A stretch of DNA of 64,000 nucleotides from the NCBI RefSeq assembly GCF_025685645.1, contig NZ_JAGSYF010000001.1:558001-622000 (forward strand), read 5' to 3'. This stretch comes from Edaphobacter bradus. GTDB taxonomy: Bacteria; Acidobacteriota; Terriglobia; Terriglobales; Acidobacteriaceae. Below, piece after piece: positions 33,613-41,966 of this stretch (its first letter is position 1; the number at the start of each line of letters is the position of its first letter). Made by a program: the position numbers and the translations under genes. Under the pieces are notes generated by a model, which did not search any database, was not told where the DNA came from, and was given only the letters and a program-made list of their open reading frames with translations.

Positions 33613-35346
33613 GTGCTGCGAACTCAGTTGAAAATCTCGATCCTGTCGCTGATGCTGACGGCCGCCGCCTCCGGTTGGGCCGCTTCTCCGGCTGCGGCAG
33701 TCTCGGGCATTGTGCGGGACTCACAGGGTGTAGCCCAGATGGGCGCCTTGGTTCAGGTGCTCACGAACGACTCCGTGATGGTGGGCACGGCGTTTACTGA
33801 TCTTCACGGCCGTTATCTGATCTCCAACCTGGTACCTGGCAAGTATGAGGTGCGGGCGACAGCGGCATTGTTTGTGCCGGCGCTGCGCGACAATCTTCAG
33901 TTGGGACCCGGAGCCAGGGCGATCGTAAACCTGACGCTGAGTGCTATCTACGACGCCGCCTCATGGTTGCCGGCCGAGAGGCGCAAGGCAGATGAGCCGA
34001 GCGATGACTGGAAATGGACGCTGCGCTCGGCGGCAAACCGACCGATTCTCCGGATGGTCGGTGACGACGGACAGCTAGTCCTCGTCTCCTCGAGCGCCGC
34101 CGAGTCAGCAAACCATGTCGATCGCGCCCGCGCAACTGTGATGGCCGGCGACGGCGGCTTCGGCAGCGGGGGAGTGCACAACGTACTGTTGGTGGACCGT
34201 ATCTTGCCCGATGGGTCCGACATGACCGTCCGGTCAGACATTGGAACCGCCACAGGCGCGCCGAATCGGGCCCCGTCCACTGACTTCCAGGCGGGGTACC
34301 AGCGTCAGTTGGGCTTTGTAGGAGCCGGCCGAACAGTAGTGAGTTACCAGTTCCATCCTGAGATAACAGGATCGGCGGGGGCGGTCAGCCTTCAGGCAAT
34401 CCAACTGGCCAGCGCTCAGAAGACCGAACTTGGAGATATGGTTGACCTCGAGGTTGGCGGCTTGGTCTACGTCGTTCGGACGACTGGCAATGCCATGGCT
34501 TCGCGGCCGTTCCTGAAGATTACTGCGCACCCCACGGACACGTGGTCGGTGGGGTATCGTATGGCAACCTCGCGCGACCTGCAGAGCTTTGCCGGACTCG
34601 ATTCGATTGAACTGGATCTTCCGGTTGCCGTCGCCTCCCAGGGCAAGATGCAGGTTGAGAGCGGGTTGCATCAGGAATGGGCGCTCGGCCGCAAGACAGG
34701 GCGGGGAACTGTCGAAGCCGCCTATTACCAGGATCACATAGGCCATGCTGCGGTCGCGGGAACTGGTCAGCTAAGCGTTGCCGACCTTACGAGCGCGGGG
34801 GGGCCAGGGGCAGCCTCGGTGGGGGTCTTGACGGACAGCGCAACCGACACCTTCCGCACCCTGGGCAGAGGATACTCTACCCAGGGATTCAACCTGATGG
34901 TGACTGAGCCGATTGCTTCAGGACTGTGGCTTGCGCTGGAGTACACGACGGGGACTGCTCTCTCGGCTGGCGAAGACAGGACGCTGTCCTTGCAGACGCT
35001 CTCGACCGATCTGAGGCCCAGGCTCTCGCAGGCGGCGGTGATCGCCGTCAAGGGACGAGTTGTCGGCAGCGGAACGCGAGTACGGGCGAGCTATCGCTGG
35101 CAGCCCGAAAAGCTGGTGACAGCCGTAAATCCCTTTGCAGCGTTTAGCGATCAGGCCTACCTGAGCTTCATTGTTCGCCAGCCCGTGCGGTGCGGCTCTC
35201 TGCTGCCGGCCGGACTGGAGGCCACCGTAGATGTCTCAAACCTGCTCGCCCAAGGATATAGGCCATTCTTGTCGAGCGACGGCAATGTACTCTATCTTGC
35301 CCAGACACCAAGAACCATTCAGGCCGGACTCGCCTTCAACTTCTAA
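33613..35346 (+). CDS. Outer-membrane beta-barrel protein with carboxypeptidase-regulatory domain, no plug
   Basis: After a signal peptide (LKISILSLMLTAAASGWA) comes one carboxypeptidase-regulatory-like beta-sandwich (VSGIVRDSQGVAQMGALVQV ... TDLHGRYLISNLVPGKYEV, about residues 30-110). The rest is a beta-strand-rich barrel ending in LAFNF, the terminal Phe typical of outer-membrane proteins. Oar-like TonB receptors share the two ends but are about 1000-1200 residues long and have a plug domain; here the plug motifs are absent and the length is only 577. The start is uncertain: the GTG at 33613 gives a good signal peptide, while an upstream TTG at 33577 lacks support. Confidence 0.65.
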   Translation: MLRTQLKISILSLMLTAAASGWAASPAAAVSGIVRDSQGVAQMGALVQVLTNDSVMVGTAFTDLHGRYLISNLVPGKYEVRATAALFVPALRDNLQLGPGARAIVNLTLSAIYDAASWLPAERRKADEPSDDWKWTLRSAANRPILRMVGDDGQLVLVSSSAAESANHVDRARATVMAGDGGFGSGGVHNVLLVDRILPDGSDMTVRSDIGTATGAPNRAPSTDFQAGYQRQLGFVGAGRTVVSYQFHPEITGSAGAVSLQAIQLASAQKTELGDMVDLEVGGLVYVVRTTGNAMASRPFLKITAHPTDTWSVGYRMATSRDLQSFAGLDSIELDLPVAVASQGKMQVESGLHQEWALGRKTGRGTVEAAYYQDHIGHAAVAGTGQLSVADLTSAGGPGAASVGVLTDSATDTFRTLGRGYSTQGFNLMVTEPIASGLWLALEYTTGTALSAGEDRTLSLQTLSTDLRPRLSQAAVIAVKGRVVGSGTRVRASYRWQPEKLVTAVNPFAAFSDQAYLSFIVRQPVRCGSLLPAGLEATVDVSNLLAQGYRPFLSSDGNVLYLAQTPRTIQAGLAFNF

Positions 35347-35401
35347 GGCTGACTCTCTCGGTTGCTCCGCCTGAGGCCCTAACAGTTAAAACAATGGTTT
35401 A

Positions 35402-35536
35402 GTGCGACCTGGATGCGCGCCTCAGGTAGGTGATGTGGGTGAGACCGTCGAGGTAACGGCTTCGGCTGTCGCCATTGATACGGGGAACACCGCGATCACC
35501 ACCAACCTGACGGACACCTTCTGCGACCTGACCTGA
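35402..35536 (+). pseudogene. Remnant of an Oar-like TonB-dependent receptor
   Basis: A 44-codon open stretch reads VGDVGETVEVTASAVAIDTG and then NTAITTNLTD before a stop. This is the conserved segment between the carboxypeptidase-regulatory domain and the plug in acidobacterial TonB receptors (compare VGTESSVVTVEAQAEQLDAT in the intact receptor at 59.3 kb). Nothing of the plug or barrel follows, so it is a broken fragment. Its position directly after the plug-less barrel gene is suggestive of rearrangement. Confidence 0.5.
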
Positions 35537-36021
35537 AGCAACGCCCGGCGCCGCAGAGAAGATAACCGAGACGTTTCGCGGTACTGGGACGCTGTTATGG
35601 CTGTGGAAATCGCACCCCACTATTCGGGTATTTTTCGACCGAAAATGCTCCGGGAACGGATTCGACCAGGTGCTTCGCTGCGGAGGAAAGAAATGACCTC
35701 TCGCGGGCGAGATCTGTTCAACAAATCCTGTTTCGAGATTGATCTAGTAACGTGCCCGGACTCGGGGTCGGGATGTGTACCTTCGTCATGTACGAGCTGT
35801 TTCAGAGGGCTCGTTGTCCTCCACATGCAGAGCGCCTCCGCGGAGTCCTGGATTCCGAATATCTTGTTGACGGCATCGAGTTCGACATGTGGCTGGCAGA
35901 GAGCTCAAGAGCAAAACCGGCCCGATCTGGTGAGAGTGGTTGGCCTTGGAGGCCGTTGCTCCTCGAAGATGATCTTCTTTCCGGAACTGTTCGCTGCCAA
36001 AGTATCCCATCAGGGAATGCA

Positions 36022-36066
36022 TCAGCTCACCACCTGCTCGGGCTGATACCGCTTGCCTATCGCCAT
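36022..36066 (-). pseudogene. Possible IS3-family orfA start (transposase remnant)
   Basis: A minus-strand ATG with a strong GAGGAG ribosome site begins MAIGKRYQPEQVVS and then stops. The KRY-x-PEQ-V/I opening resembles the start of IS3-family OrfA transposase proteins, but only 14 codons survive. Low confidence because of the short length. Confidence 0.25.
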
Positions 36067-36350
36067 TTGCTCTCCTCGTTCCAGTGTGTCTCTTATTCAC
36101 TGGCACAATTCAAGCCGGGCACTCCAATTGCTTCGCGGCACATGGGCTGCAGAAGCGGACGAACCTCTTCTACGACAGCTTGCTCACCGGCCAGCACGCA
36201 ATAGGATGTTTGAAGAAGTTCTACCATTCATGATCCACTTCGTCTGCAACTAGCGGCACCCGCCCCGCAGCAAGCCAATTCCCAAAATGGAAATCCCCCA
36301 AAATAAATCCGGAATCCGTGTCACATCTCTCCTACCCGAAAACACAGCCA

Positions 36351-38282
36351 TCACAAATTGACCACCAAAACACCACGTCCTTCCCTCATTTTCGCCAAAA
36401 CCCTCAACAAAACACCACAATCCCCCCAAGCAAAAGAGCTGCACCAAAACTCCTTCAGGAGGGCTTTAGGGGGGGCAGTTGCAGGCTCATCGACTGTAAG
36501 GATTTGATCAGCACGAACGTCATTCAGCCTCTGGATAATGCCGCTAGGCCAATGGATTTCAATCGACTTCACTACAGTATCCGCCCCGAGACCGAAGTGA
36601 GCGCGTTTGTCGTTAGAAGACAGATAACCGCCTGCGGTCGTAACCGTGACATACTGCGGGCCAGCGGAGGTGTTGACCGTAATCACAGCGCCAATTCCGT
36701 CGCGATTGCTACGATGGCCGACGAGCAGCAAGGTAAGCCAGTGATTTCCGGTAAGTGTTTCATTGTGCAGTAAATAGGCGGGGCCATCGTTGGTCGTGAC
36801 GACGGCATCGAGGCGCCCATCATTGTCTACATCTCCGACGGCCATCCCGCGTGCCACCCAGGCCTGGTGGAAGACGTTCCCCGACTGCGCGGAGACGTCT
36901 ACAAATCCCTTTCCGGTGTTATGCGCCAGAAGCATCGGCTCCTTGTACCTGAGTTGGGGGAAGTTCAGTTCAATTGTGTCTAAATCATGCCCCTGGGCGA
37001 TGAGCAGATCCTTGAGCCCATCATTGTCATAGTCGAGAAATCGAATCCCCCAACCAGAGTGCAATAGGGTCATGCCCCCTATGCCACTCATGTAGCTGTC
37101 GTAGGTGAAGCTGGAGTCTCCGCTGTTGTGATAAAGGGCATATTTCTGGTTGGCAAGGTTGGTGATGACTAGATCGGGCAGACCATCATTGTCGTAATCC
37201 TGAAAGTCAACTCCCATTCCGGCGTAGGTCCTTCCGTCGCCGTCAACTGCAATCTCTGCAGTCAGGCCGACCTCTTCAAATGTGCCATCACCTTTATTGC
37301 GGTAGAGAAACTCGAGCATAGAGTCATTGGACACCGCTACGTCGATCTTACCGTCGCGGTCGAAGTCTGCGATCGCAATACCGAGCCCCTTGCCAGGTTT
37401 GTCGAGACCCGTTTTGGCCGCGACTTCCGTGAAACGCCCGTTGCCGTCGTTATGGTAGACGAGAGGGGAAACTGCAGGGAAGATGTCTGGGTGACAGTAA
37501 GCGCGATAACCTTCACGGTGTTCTCCACACCAGACGTCATCGAAATCCCACCGCAAATAGCGTAAGACAACGAGATCGAGAAGTCCGTCATTGTCTAGAT
37601 CGACCCAGGCAGCGGAGGTGGACCATCCGCTGCCGCCTGTACCGGATTTGTCGGTTACATCTGTAAAGGTTCCATCGCCATTATTGTGATAGAGACGGTT
37701 CCCACCGTAAGCCGTTACGTAAAGATCTTCATAACCGTCGTTATCGTAATCCGCCGCTGCAACACCCATGCCATAGCCAAAACCTTGCAGGCCAGCATTC
37801 TCGGTAACATCTTCAAAAGTGCCATCCTTCTTTTGATGAAATAGGCGGTTCCAATATTTAGGGGCGGTCTTTTGCGGAATAGTTCCGTTCGGTGTGGGAT
37901 CGGCTAGCGGGGCTCCGTTGACGAAAAAGACATCTAGAAGCCCATCGTTGTCGTAGTCGAGAAGGGCGACTCCGGATCCCATTGTTTCGAGAAGATATTT
38001 CTTTGACGTGTGCGATGCTTGTCCTACAAAAGCAAGGTGGCTCTTGGTCGTGATATCGATAAAGCGACCCTGCGTGGAGGCAGGTTGGCGCGGCTCCGAA
38101 ATGTTCTTCGACTTTGCGCCATTTGCAGGTTCCGTCCGAGCTAAAGCTGTGACACTGAGCGTTAAGAAACAAAAATGTAGAAGGCAGCTGACGAGAGCGC
38201 GGACTAGTGAATGGGAAGAGATTCTGTTTCGCATCGAACACCGTACCAGTCGAGGAACTAAAGATGGAAGCCTGTTCAGCAT
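36351..38282 (-). CDS. Secreted CRTAC1-family protein (FG-GAP repeats, ASPIC/UnbV domain), extended C-terminus
   Basis: An exported protein with a signal-like hydrophobic stretch (ALVSCLLHFCFLTLSVTALA), at least six FG-GAP/VCBS calcium-binding loops of the form DYDNDGLLDVFFVN, DYDNDGYEDLYVT and DVDNDGRLDAVVT, predicted to form a beta-propeller, and a C-terminal ASPIC/UnbV domain (HWLTLLLVGHRSNRDGIGA ... HFGLGADTVVKSIEIHWPSG). Function in bacteria is unknown. The start is uncertain between 38282 and the ATG at 38234, which gives a more compact signal peptide. The family normally ends soon after QILTVDE; here about 40 unrelated residues follow a C7 run (see finding). It lies 15 bp behind the TPR/FG-GAP gene. 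Confidence 0.85.
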   Translation of the reverse strand: MLNRLPSLVPRLVRCSMRNRISSHSLVRALVSCLLHFCFLTLSVTALARTEPANGAKSKNISEPRQPASTQGRFIDITTKSHLAFVGQASHTSKKYLLETMGSGVALLDYDNDGLLDVFFVNGAPLADPTPNGTIPQKTAPKYWNRLFHQKKDGTFEDVTENAGLQGFGYGMGVAAADYDNDGYEDLYVTAYGGNRLYHNNGDGTFTDVTDKSGTGGSGWSTSAAWVDLDNDGLLDLVVLRYLRWDFDDVWCGEHREGYRAYCHPDIFPAVSPLVYHNDGNGRFTEVAAKTGLDKPGKGLGIAIADFDRDGKIDVAVSNDSMLEFLYRNKGDGTFEEVGLTAEIAVDGDGRTYAGMGVDFQDYDNDGLPDLVITNLANQKYALYHNSGDSSFTYDSYMSGIGGMTLLHSGWGIRFLDYDNDGLKDLLIAQGHDLDTIELNFPQLRYKEPMLLAHNTGKGFVDVSAQSGNVFHQAWVARGMAVGDVDNDGRLDAVVTTNDGPAYLLHNETLTGNHWLTLLLVGHRSNRDGIGAVITVNTSAGPQYVTVTTAGGYLSSNDKRAHFGLGADTVVKSIEIHWPSGIIQRLNDVRADQILTVDEPATAPPKALLKEFWCSSFAWGDCGVLLRVLAKMREGRGVLVVNL

Positions 38283-38297
38283 GTTAGCTGACTCTTC

Positions 38298-41200
38298 TCA
38301 GCGATCTGCTCCATGCGTTGTGCTGGTGCAGCATGCTGGGGGCAAATCCGGGATTGCGTGACGGGGCTTGTAGTCGAAGCGGAACTGCTGCTGCGGATTA
38401 CTTGGTTCGAAACGATCGTTCCAAAACAATTGATATTCAAGATAGCCTGCGTCGTCCGGGATGTGCTCGGGGCTTGAATATGGGTAGCTGCTCATTCCAT
38501 GAAATGGCATCGCGGAGACCGTGAAGGGCATGGCCTCGTAGAAGTCCATGTCTTTGACGTATCCATTTGCGTAGAAAAAATAGTCTCTCTTCCAACCCGC
38601 AGGGAGAGCAGGCAGTTGGGAGTCGCGAAATTCCAGGTCGATGTCTTCGCCGCTTCCGAAGATGACAAATTGATTGTCCAGCGCGGTAACTAACGGAGTT
38701 ACGTCGCCGTAGTGTGTGTAGGAACCACGCTGACGCGCAAAAGGGCCAGCGACGCTCGCCTGGTCATAGTAGTAGGTCAGGTCACCCGGAGTCTTCCCAT
38801 CCACCTGTCTCGGATACCCGCGAAAGGCGAGAGAAGCCGAAGCGATGGGCAGTTCCGTCTCCTTCACGAGTTCGGGGTGGTCATCTTCATTCGATACGAG
38901 GATCTGGTCCCAGTAGATCTGGAGATTCGTGGTGATTCGGATACGCCTCGCCTTGCTGGGTATTCTGCCGGTCAGGTCTGTGATGATAGTCCTCGGCAGA
39001 CCTGCAGGGAAGCCCATGTCGTCGATGACGCGTTTCCATGTGCCATCGGCCATCTGAGCTTCAACGTAAGGCGAGATGGGCGTGAGCCCCGACTGCCAAG
39101 CGGAGTAGAGAGACGAAGCACTGAAGTATTCAATGAAGCCAGTCATCAGCAGCCGCAAGGGCTTTGATTCGTCCCACTCGCCAAGGTCGAGAGTGAGGCT
39201 ATGTGTATTTGCAAATCCAGCGTAGGACAGATTGGTGAAGTCGCGCACGTACTCATGATCGTGGCTGCGTAACAGCGCCAGAACATCTTTCCCGTCATTG
39301 TCCCACGCGCCGGATGGCGGGTGACCGGCGCGCGAGAAGATTGTCTTCCGCTCGGGAAATGGTGGGTCATCCTTGAAGCGCTCATTCGGGAAGACCACAG
39401 AATCGGCAGGGTGGTCTATTGCAAGAAGGCGCACCTGATCAACGAAGTTGACCTCTTCCATGGGTTCGCCAAGCCGCAGGCTGAGGTAGCCATTTTGCGA
39501 CTTCAACTGCGAGCCATCTACCTTAATCCACTCATCCGGGTCTGGAATATTTCTCGCGTTAGGAGATATCCAGTGACCGATCACGGCTGCGCCAATCGTA
39601 TCGCTGATGAATTGGTATCGGGTACCGTCCCACGCGAAGAGCACCGGACAGGAACTGCCTCTGCGATCGGTCTCTGTAAGATCCAGTGATCCTTTTGCCG
39701 CTAGATTGATCTCATCCTGCGGAACACCGGTGGGCCAAAGCGTCCGCACAATATCTGGTTGCTTCGCTTCGCCCAGGCCTGCGAGGATGCTCGTCGCGCC
39801 CTGAGTGAGAAAGCCGCTCGCACCGGCAACCTCCCACTTCTGCCAAAGTCCTCCGGCAAAGACTTCGACCTTCGTTCCAATCGCAGATTTGTTGTCTGCG
39901 TTGCCATGGAGGACTATCTGGATGGAGTGATTACGATTGCCTCCGTCGTTTCGTAGAAGGAGCGGAGGCCCGTCGAGTGTTGAGACAATCAGGTCCGCGT
40001 CGCCGTCGCCATCGAGATCGACAGCAACAATGGAACGAGCACCCTGTGTTTTGAGCTTGCCTAGGCCCAAGCGTTCGCTAACATCCTCGAAGGATCCTGT
40101 TCCTGTATTTCTAAAGACGCGGACTTCAGTTCCGTGTGACGTTTCCACGACAGCTGCCAGGTCTATCCATCCGTCGTTGTCTACATCGATGGAGGTGATT
40201 CCCCAGGCTCGCTTTATATCGCGTAGAGGGAGAGCCACTCTCTCGAAGTGATTGCCGGCGATGTTCTTCCAGAGAGTGATGCCAGGTGCTCCCGCATGGG
40301 TAACAGCAATATCCATCCAGCCATCTTTATTGAAATCGAGGATCGTTAGACCAAGAGCCGGAGGAAGAGCAGACTTCGGATACAAAGGAGCCGGGAGAAA
40401 GTGCCCCTCCCGAGGGTTCATATAAAGCATCACACCATCCTGCCCTGCCACGGCGAGATCGACGGCGCGGTCATTATTGAGATCGGATAACATTGCTGTC
40501 GTGGTGCTGCTTTGCCCGCCGAGCCCCGTCTCGGTAGTCCACTCCGTGAAAGTCTGGTCGCCATTGTTGCGCCATAGAACGTTCGCGGATCCTGATTTGT
40601 CGGAAGCGCGTGCGGACCCGGTTACGAACAAATCGACATCGCCGTCGTGGTCGTAGTCAACAAAGGTGAGACCAGCTGGGGCGTTGAGCTGCCGAAGCTG
40701 CGCTTTCTCCGTCACGTCCGCAAAGTGCCCGTTCCCAAGACTACGATAGAGGATCAAACGATCGCTCATGGCAAGCGCCACATCCGGGTGACCATCGTTA
40801 TCGAAATCACCGACGGCACATGCCACCGCTCTCCCTTCCGCACCAAGTCCAAGGTTCCGCCCGGGGGCAGGCTCGAAGCCCCCATCAGGGAGGTGATGGT
40901 AGAAGGTTACAGCGTTCGCCCCCTCATTCAGTACGATCAGGTCAGGCCGCCCGCGGCCCTCCATGTCGATGACGCACATACCTCCGCTTAACTCTGGATG
41001 CGCGCCGGAGTGAATAGAGGATTCATTTGAGGAGGCAGGCAGCGGCATTCGAGTGAAGGACAGAGGGATCATTGCTCCCACTGGAGACAGATTGGACTTG
41101 ATCTCCTCGGCCAGCGAATATGCGCCCTGATCACCGTATGTTCGGGCAAGGACGGGTGCGAGCTTCTCGTGAGTCAGGTGCTCGAAGCGTTTCAAGTGTT

Positions 41201-41798
41201 CTCGAGCCTCATCGACGTTTCCGGATCGCTGCAAGGCTCGCGCAAGGCCGAACTCCGCAGACGCGTGCATCGCATTCAGATGGAGTGCTGCAAGGTACTC
41301 CTCGATAGCACGAGGGTATTCCTTGCGTTCAAAGTAAAGGGAGCCAAGAAAGTAATGTGCGTCTGCGGCAGAGGGATCAATCTTGAGTACATGCTCGAAC
41401 TCCTGAATGCTTTCATCGCTGCTACCCAGCTCTCGATAAAGGAGCCCAAGGTTGTACGAGATTCGTGGATTGCTTGGGTCGAGACTTGCGGCCCGAACCA
41501 GTTCGACCCTCGCCTCGTTTAAGCGTTGTAGAGAAAGAAGCGCTATGCCGGCGTTCAAATGTGGAACAGCCAATGAATCATTGATGGCGATCGCATCCTT
41601 GAAGTGCGCCAGGGCTTGCTCACCAAGTTGCTGGTTCAGGTAAGCGACGCCGAGATTATTGAGCCGGGCACTGTCGTCTGTGCCGTGAGGTGTGCTGGCG
41701 GGATATGCAGTCCAACCCGTGAATAATAGGCAGAAGAGGAGGCTGTAGGCCAACCCGAGCGATGGCGTGGCGGCAGGCCGCACTAAATGAGCACACAT
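38298..41798 (-). CDS. Giant secreted TPR-FG-GAP-ASPIC protein
   Basis: A 1166-residue protein with a signal peptide (LAYSLLFCLLFTGWTAYPA). Residues 45-230 are about five tetratricopeptide repeats; 275-610 are FG-GAP/VCBS calcium loops (DFDNDGHPDVALAM, DYDHDGDVDLFVT, DFNKDGWMDIAVT, DVDNDGWIDLAAV); 620-705 is an ASPIC/UnbV-like domain; and a C-terminal module of about 450 residues follows, starting near SCPVLFAWDGTRYQFISDT and containing NIPDPDEWIKVDGSQL, which I do not recognise as an enzyme. The ATG at 41798 gives the signal peptide; 55 in-frame upstream codons do not. It leads a two-gene leftward unit with the CRTAC1 gene. Likely a periplasmic or surface scaffold. Confidence 0.82.
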   Translation of the reverse strand: MCAHLVRPAATPSLGLAYSLLFCLLFTGWTAYPASTPHGTDDSARLNNLGVAYLNQQLGEQALAHFKDAIAINDSLAVPHLNAGIALLSLQRLNEARVELVRAASLDPSNPRISYNLGLLYRELGSSDESIQEFEHVLKIDPSAADAHYFLGSLYFERKEYPRAIEEYLAALHLNAMHASAEFGLARALQRSGNVDEAREHLKRFEHLTHEKLAPVLARTYGDQGAYSLAEEIKSNLSPVGAMIPLSFTRMPLPASSNESSIHSGAHPELSGGMCVIDMEGRGRPDLIVLNEGANAVTFYHHLPDGGFEPAPGRNLGLGAEGRAVACAVGDFDNDGHPDVALAMSDRLILYRSLGNGHFADVTEKAQLRQLNAPAGLTFVDYDHDGDVDLFVTGSARASDKSGSANVLWRNNGDQTFTEWTTETGLGGQSSTTTAMLSDLNNDRAVDLAVAGQDGVMLYMNPREGHFLPAPLYPKSALPPALGLTILDFNKDGWMDIAVTHAGAPGITLWKNIAGNHFERVALPLRDIKRAWGITSIDVDNDGWIDLAAVVETSHGTEVRVFRNTGTGSFEDVSERLGLGKLKTQGARSIVAVDLDGDGDADLIVSTLDGPPLLLRNDGGNRNHSIQIVLHGNADNKSAIGTKVEVFAGGLWQKWEVAGASGFLTQGATSILAGLGEAKQPDIVRTLWPTGVPQDEINLAAKGSLDLTETDRRGSSCPVLFAWDGTRYQFISDTIGAAVIGHWISPNARNIPDPDEWIKVDGSQLKSQNGYLSLRLGEPMEEVNFVDQVRLLAIDHPADSVVFPNERFKDDPPFPERKTIFSRAGHPPSGAWDNDGKDVLALLRSHDHEYVRDFTNLSYAGFANTHSLTLDLGEWDESKPLRLLMTGFIEYFSASSLYSAWQSGLTPISPYVEAQMADGTWKRVIDDMGFPAGLPRTIITDLTGRIPSKARRIRITTNLQIYWDQILVSNEDDHPELVKETELPIASASLAFRGYPRQVDGKTPGDLTYYYDQASVAGPFARQRGSYTHYGDVTPLVTALDNQFVIFGSGEDIDLEFRDSQLPALPAGWKRDYFFYANGYVKDMDFYEAMPFTVSAMPFHGMSSYPYSSPEHIPDDAGYLEYQLFWNDRFEPSNPQQQFRFDYKPRHAIPDLPPACCTSTTHGADR

Positions 41799-41966
41799 GA
41801 TTGTGTGTGCGAGTATAGCGCAGTGGCTGGGGAGCAATTCCGTCGGCACCGCGATTTGATGAACATCTATACTTCCCTCTATGAATGGCTTCCCACTTCT
41901 TGATACTGTCAAAAGGCGATATGAAATGTGGTTCACATGCAGGTCGGACGAACGTAAGAGCAACGA

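Larger units (their letters stand above)
35347..36350. other. Decayed intergenic region without intact genes
   Basis: About 1 kb in which no frame shows a convincing complete gene. It holds a fragment of a TonB-receptor-like sequence (35402-35536), a possible IS3-family orfA start on the minus strand (36022-36066), and a short frame ending near 36232 that reads LFYDSLLTGQHAIGCLKKF and looks protein-like but is not recognised. The right end, from about 36290, becomes C/A-rich and poorer in GC than its surroundings. Confidence 0.6.

Noticed and set aside
36053-36253. Short plus-strand frame at the end of the decayed region
   Set aside because: No ribosome site, no recognisable family, and a neighbouring frame looks equally protein-like; treated as decayed sequence.
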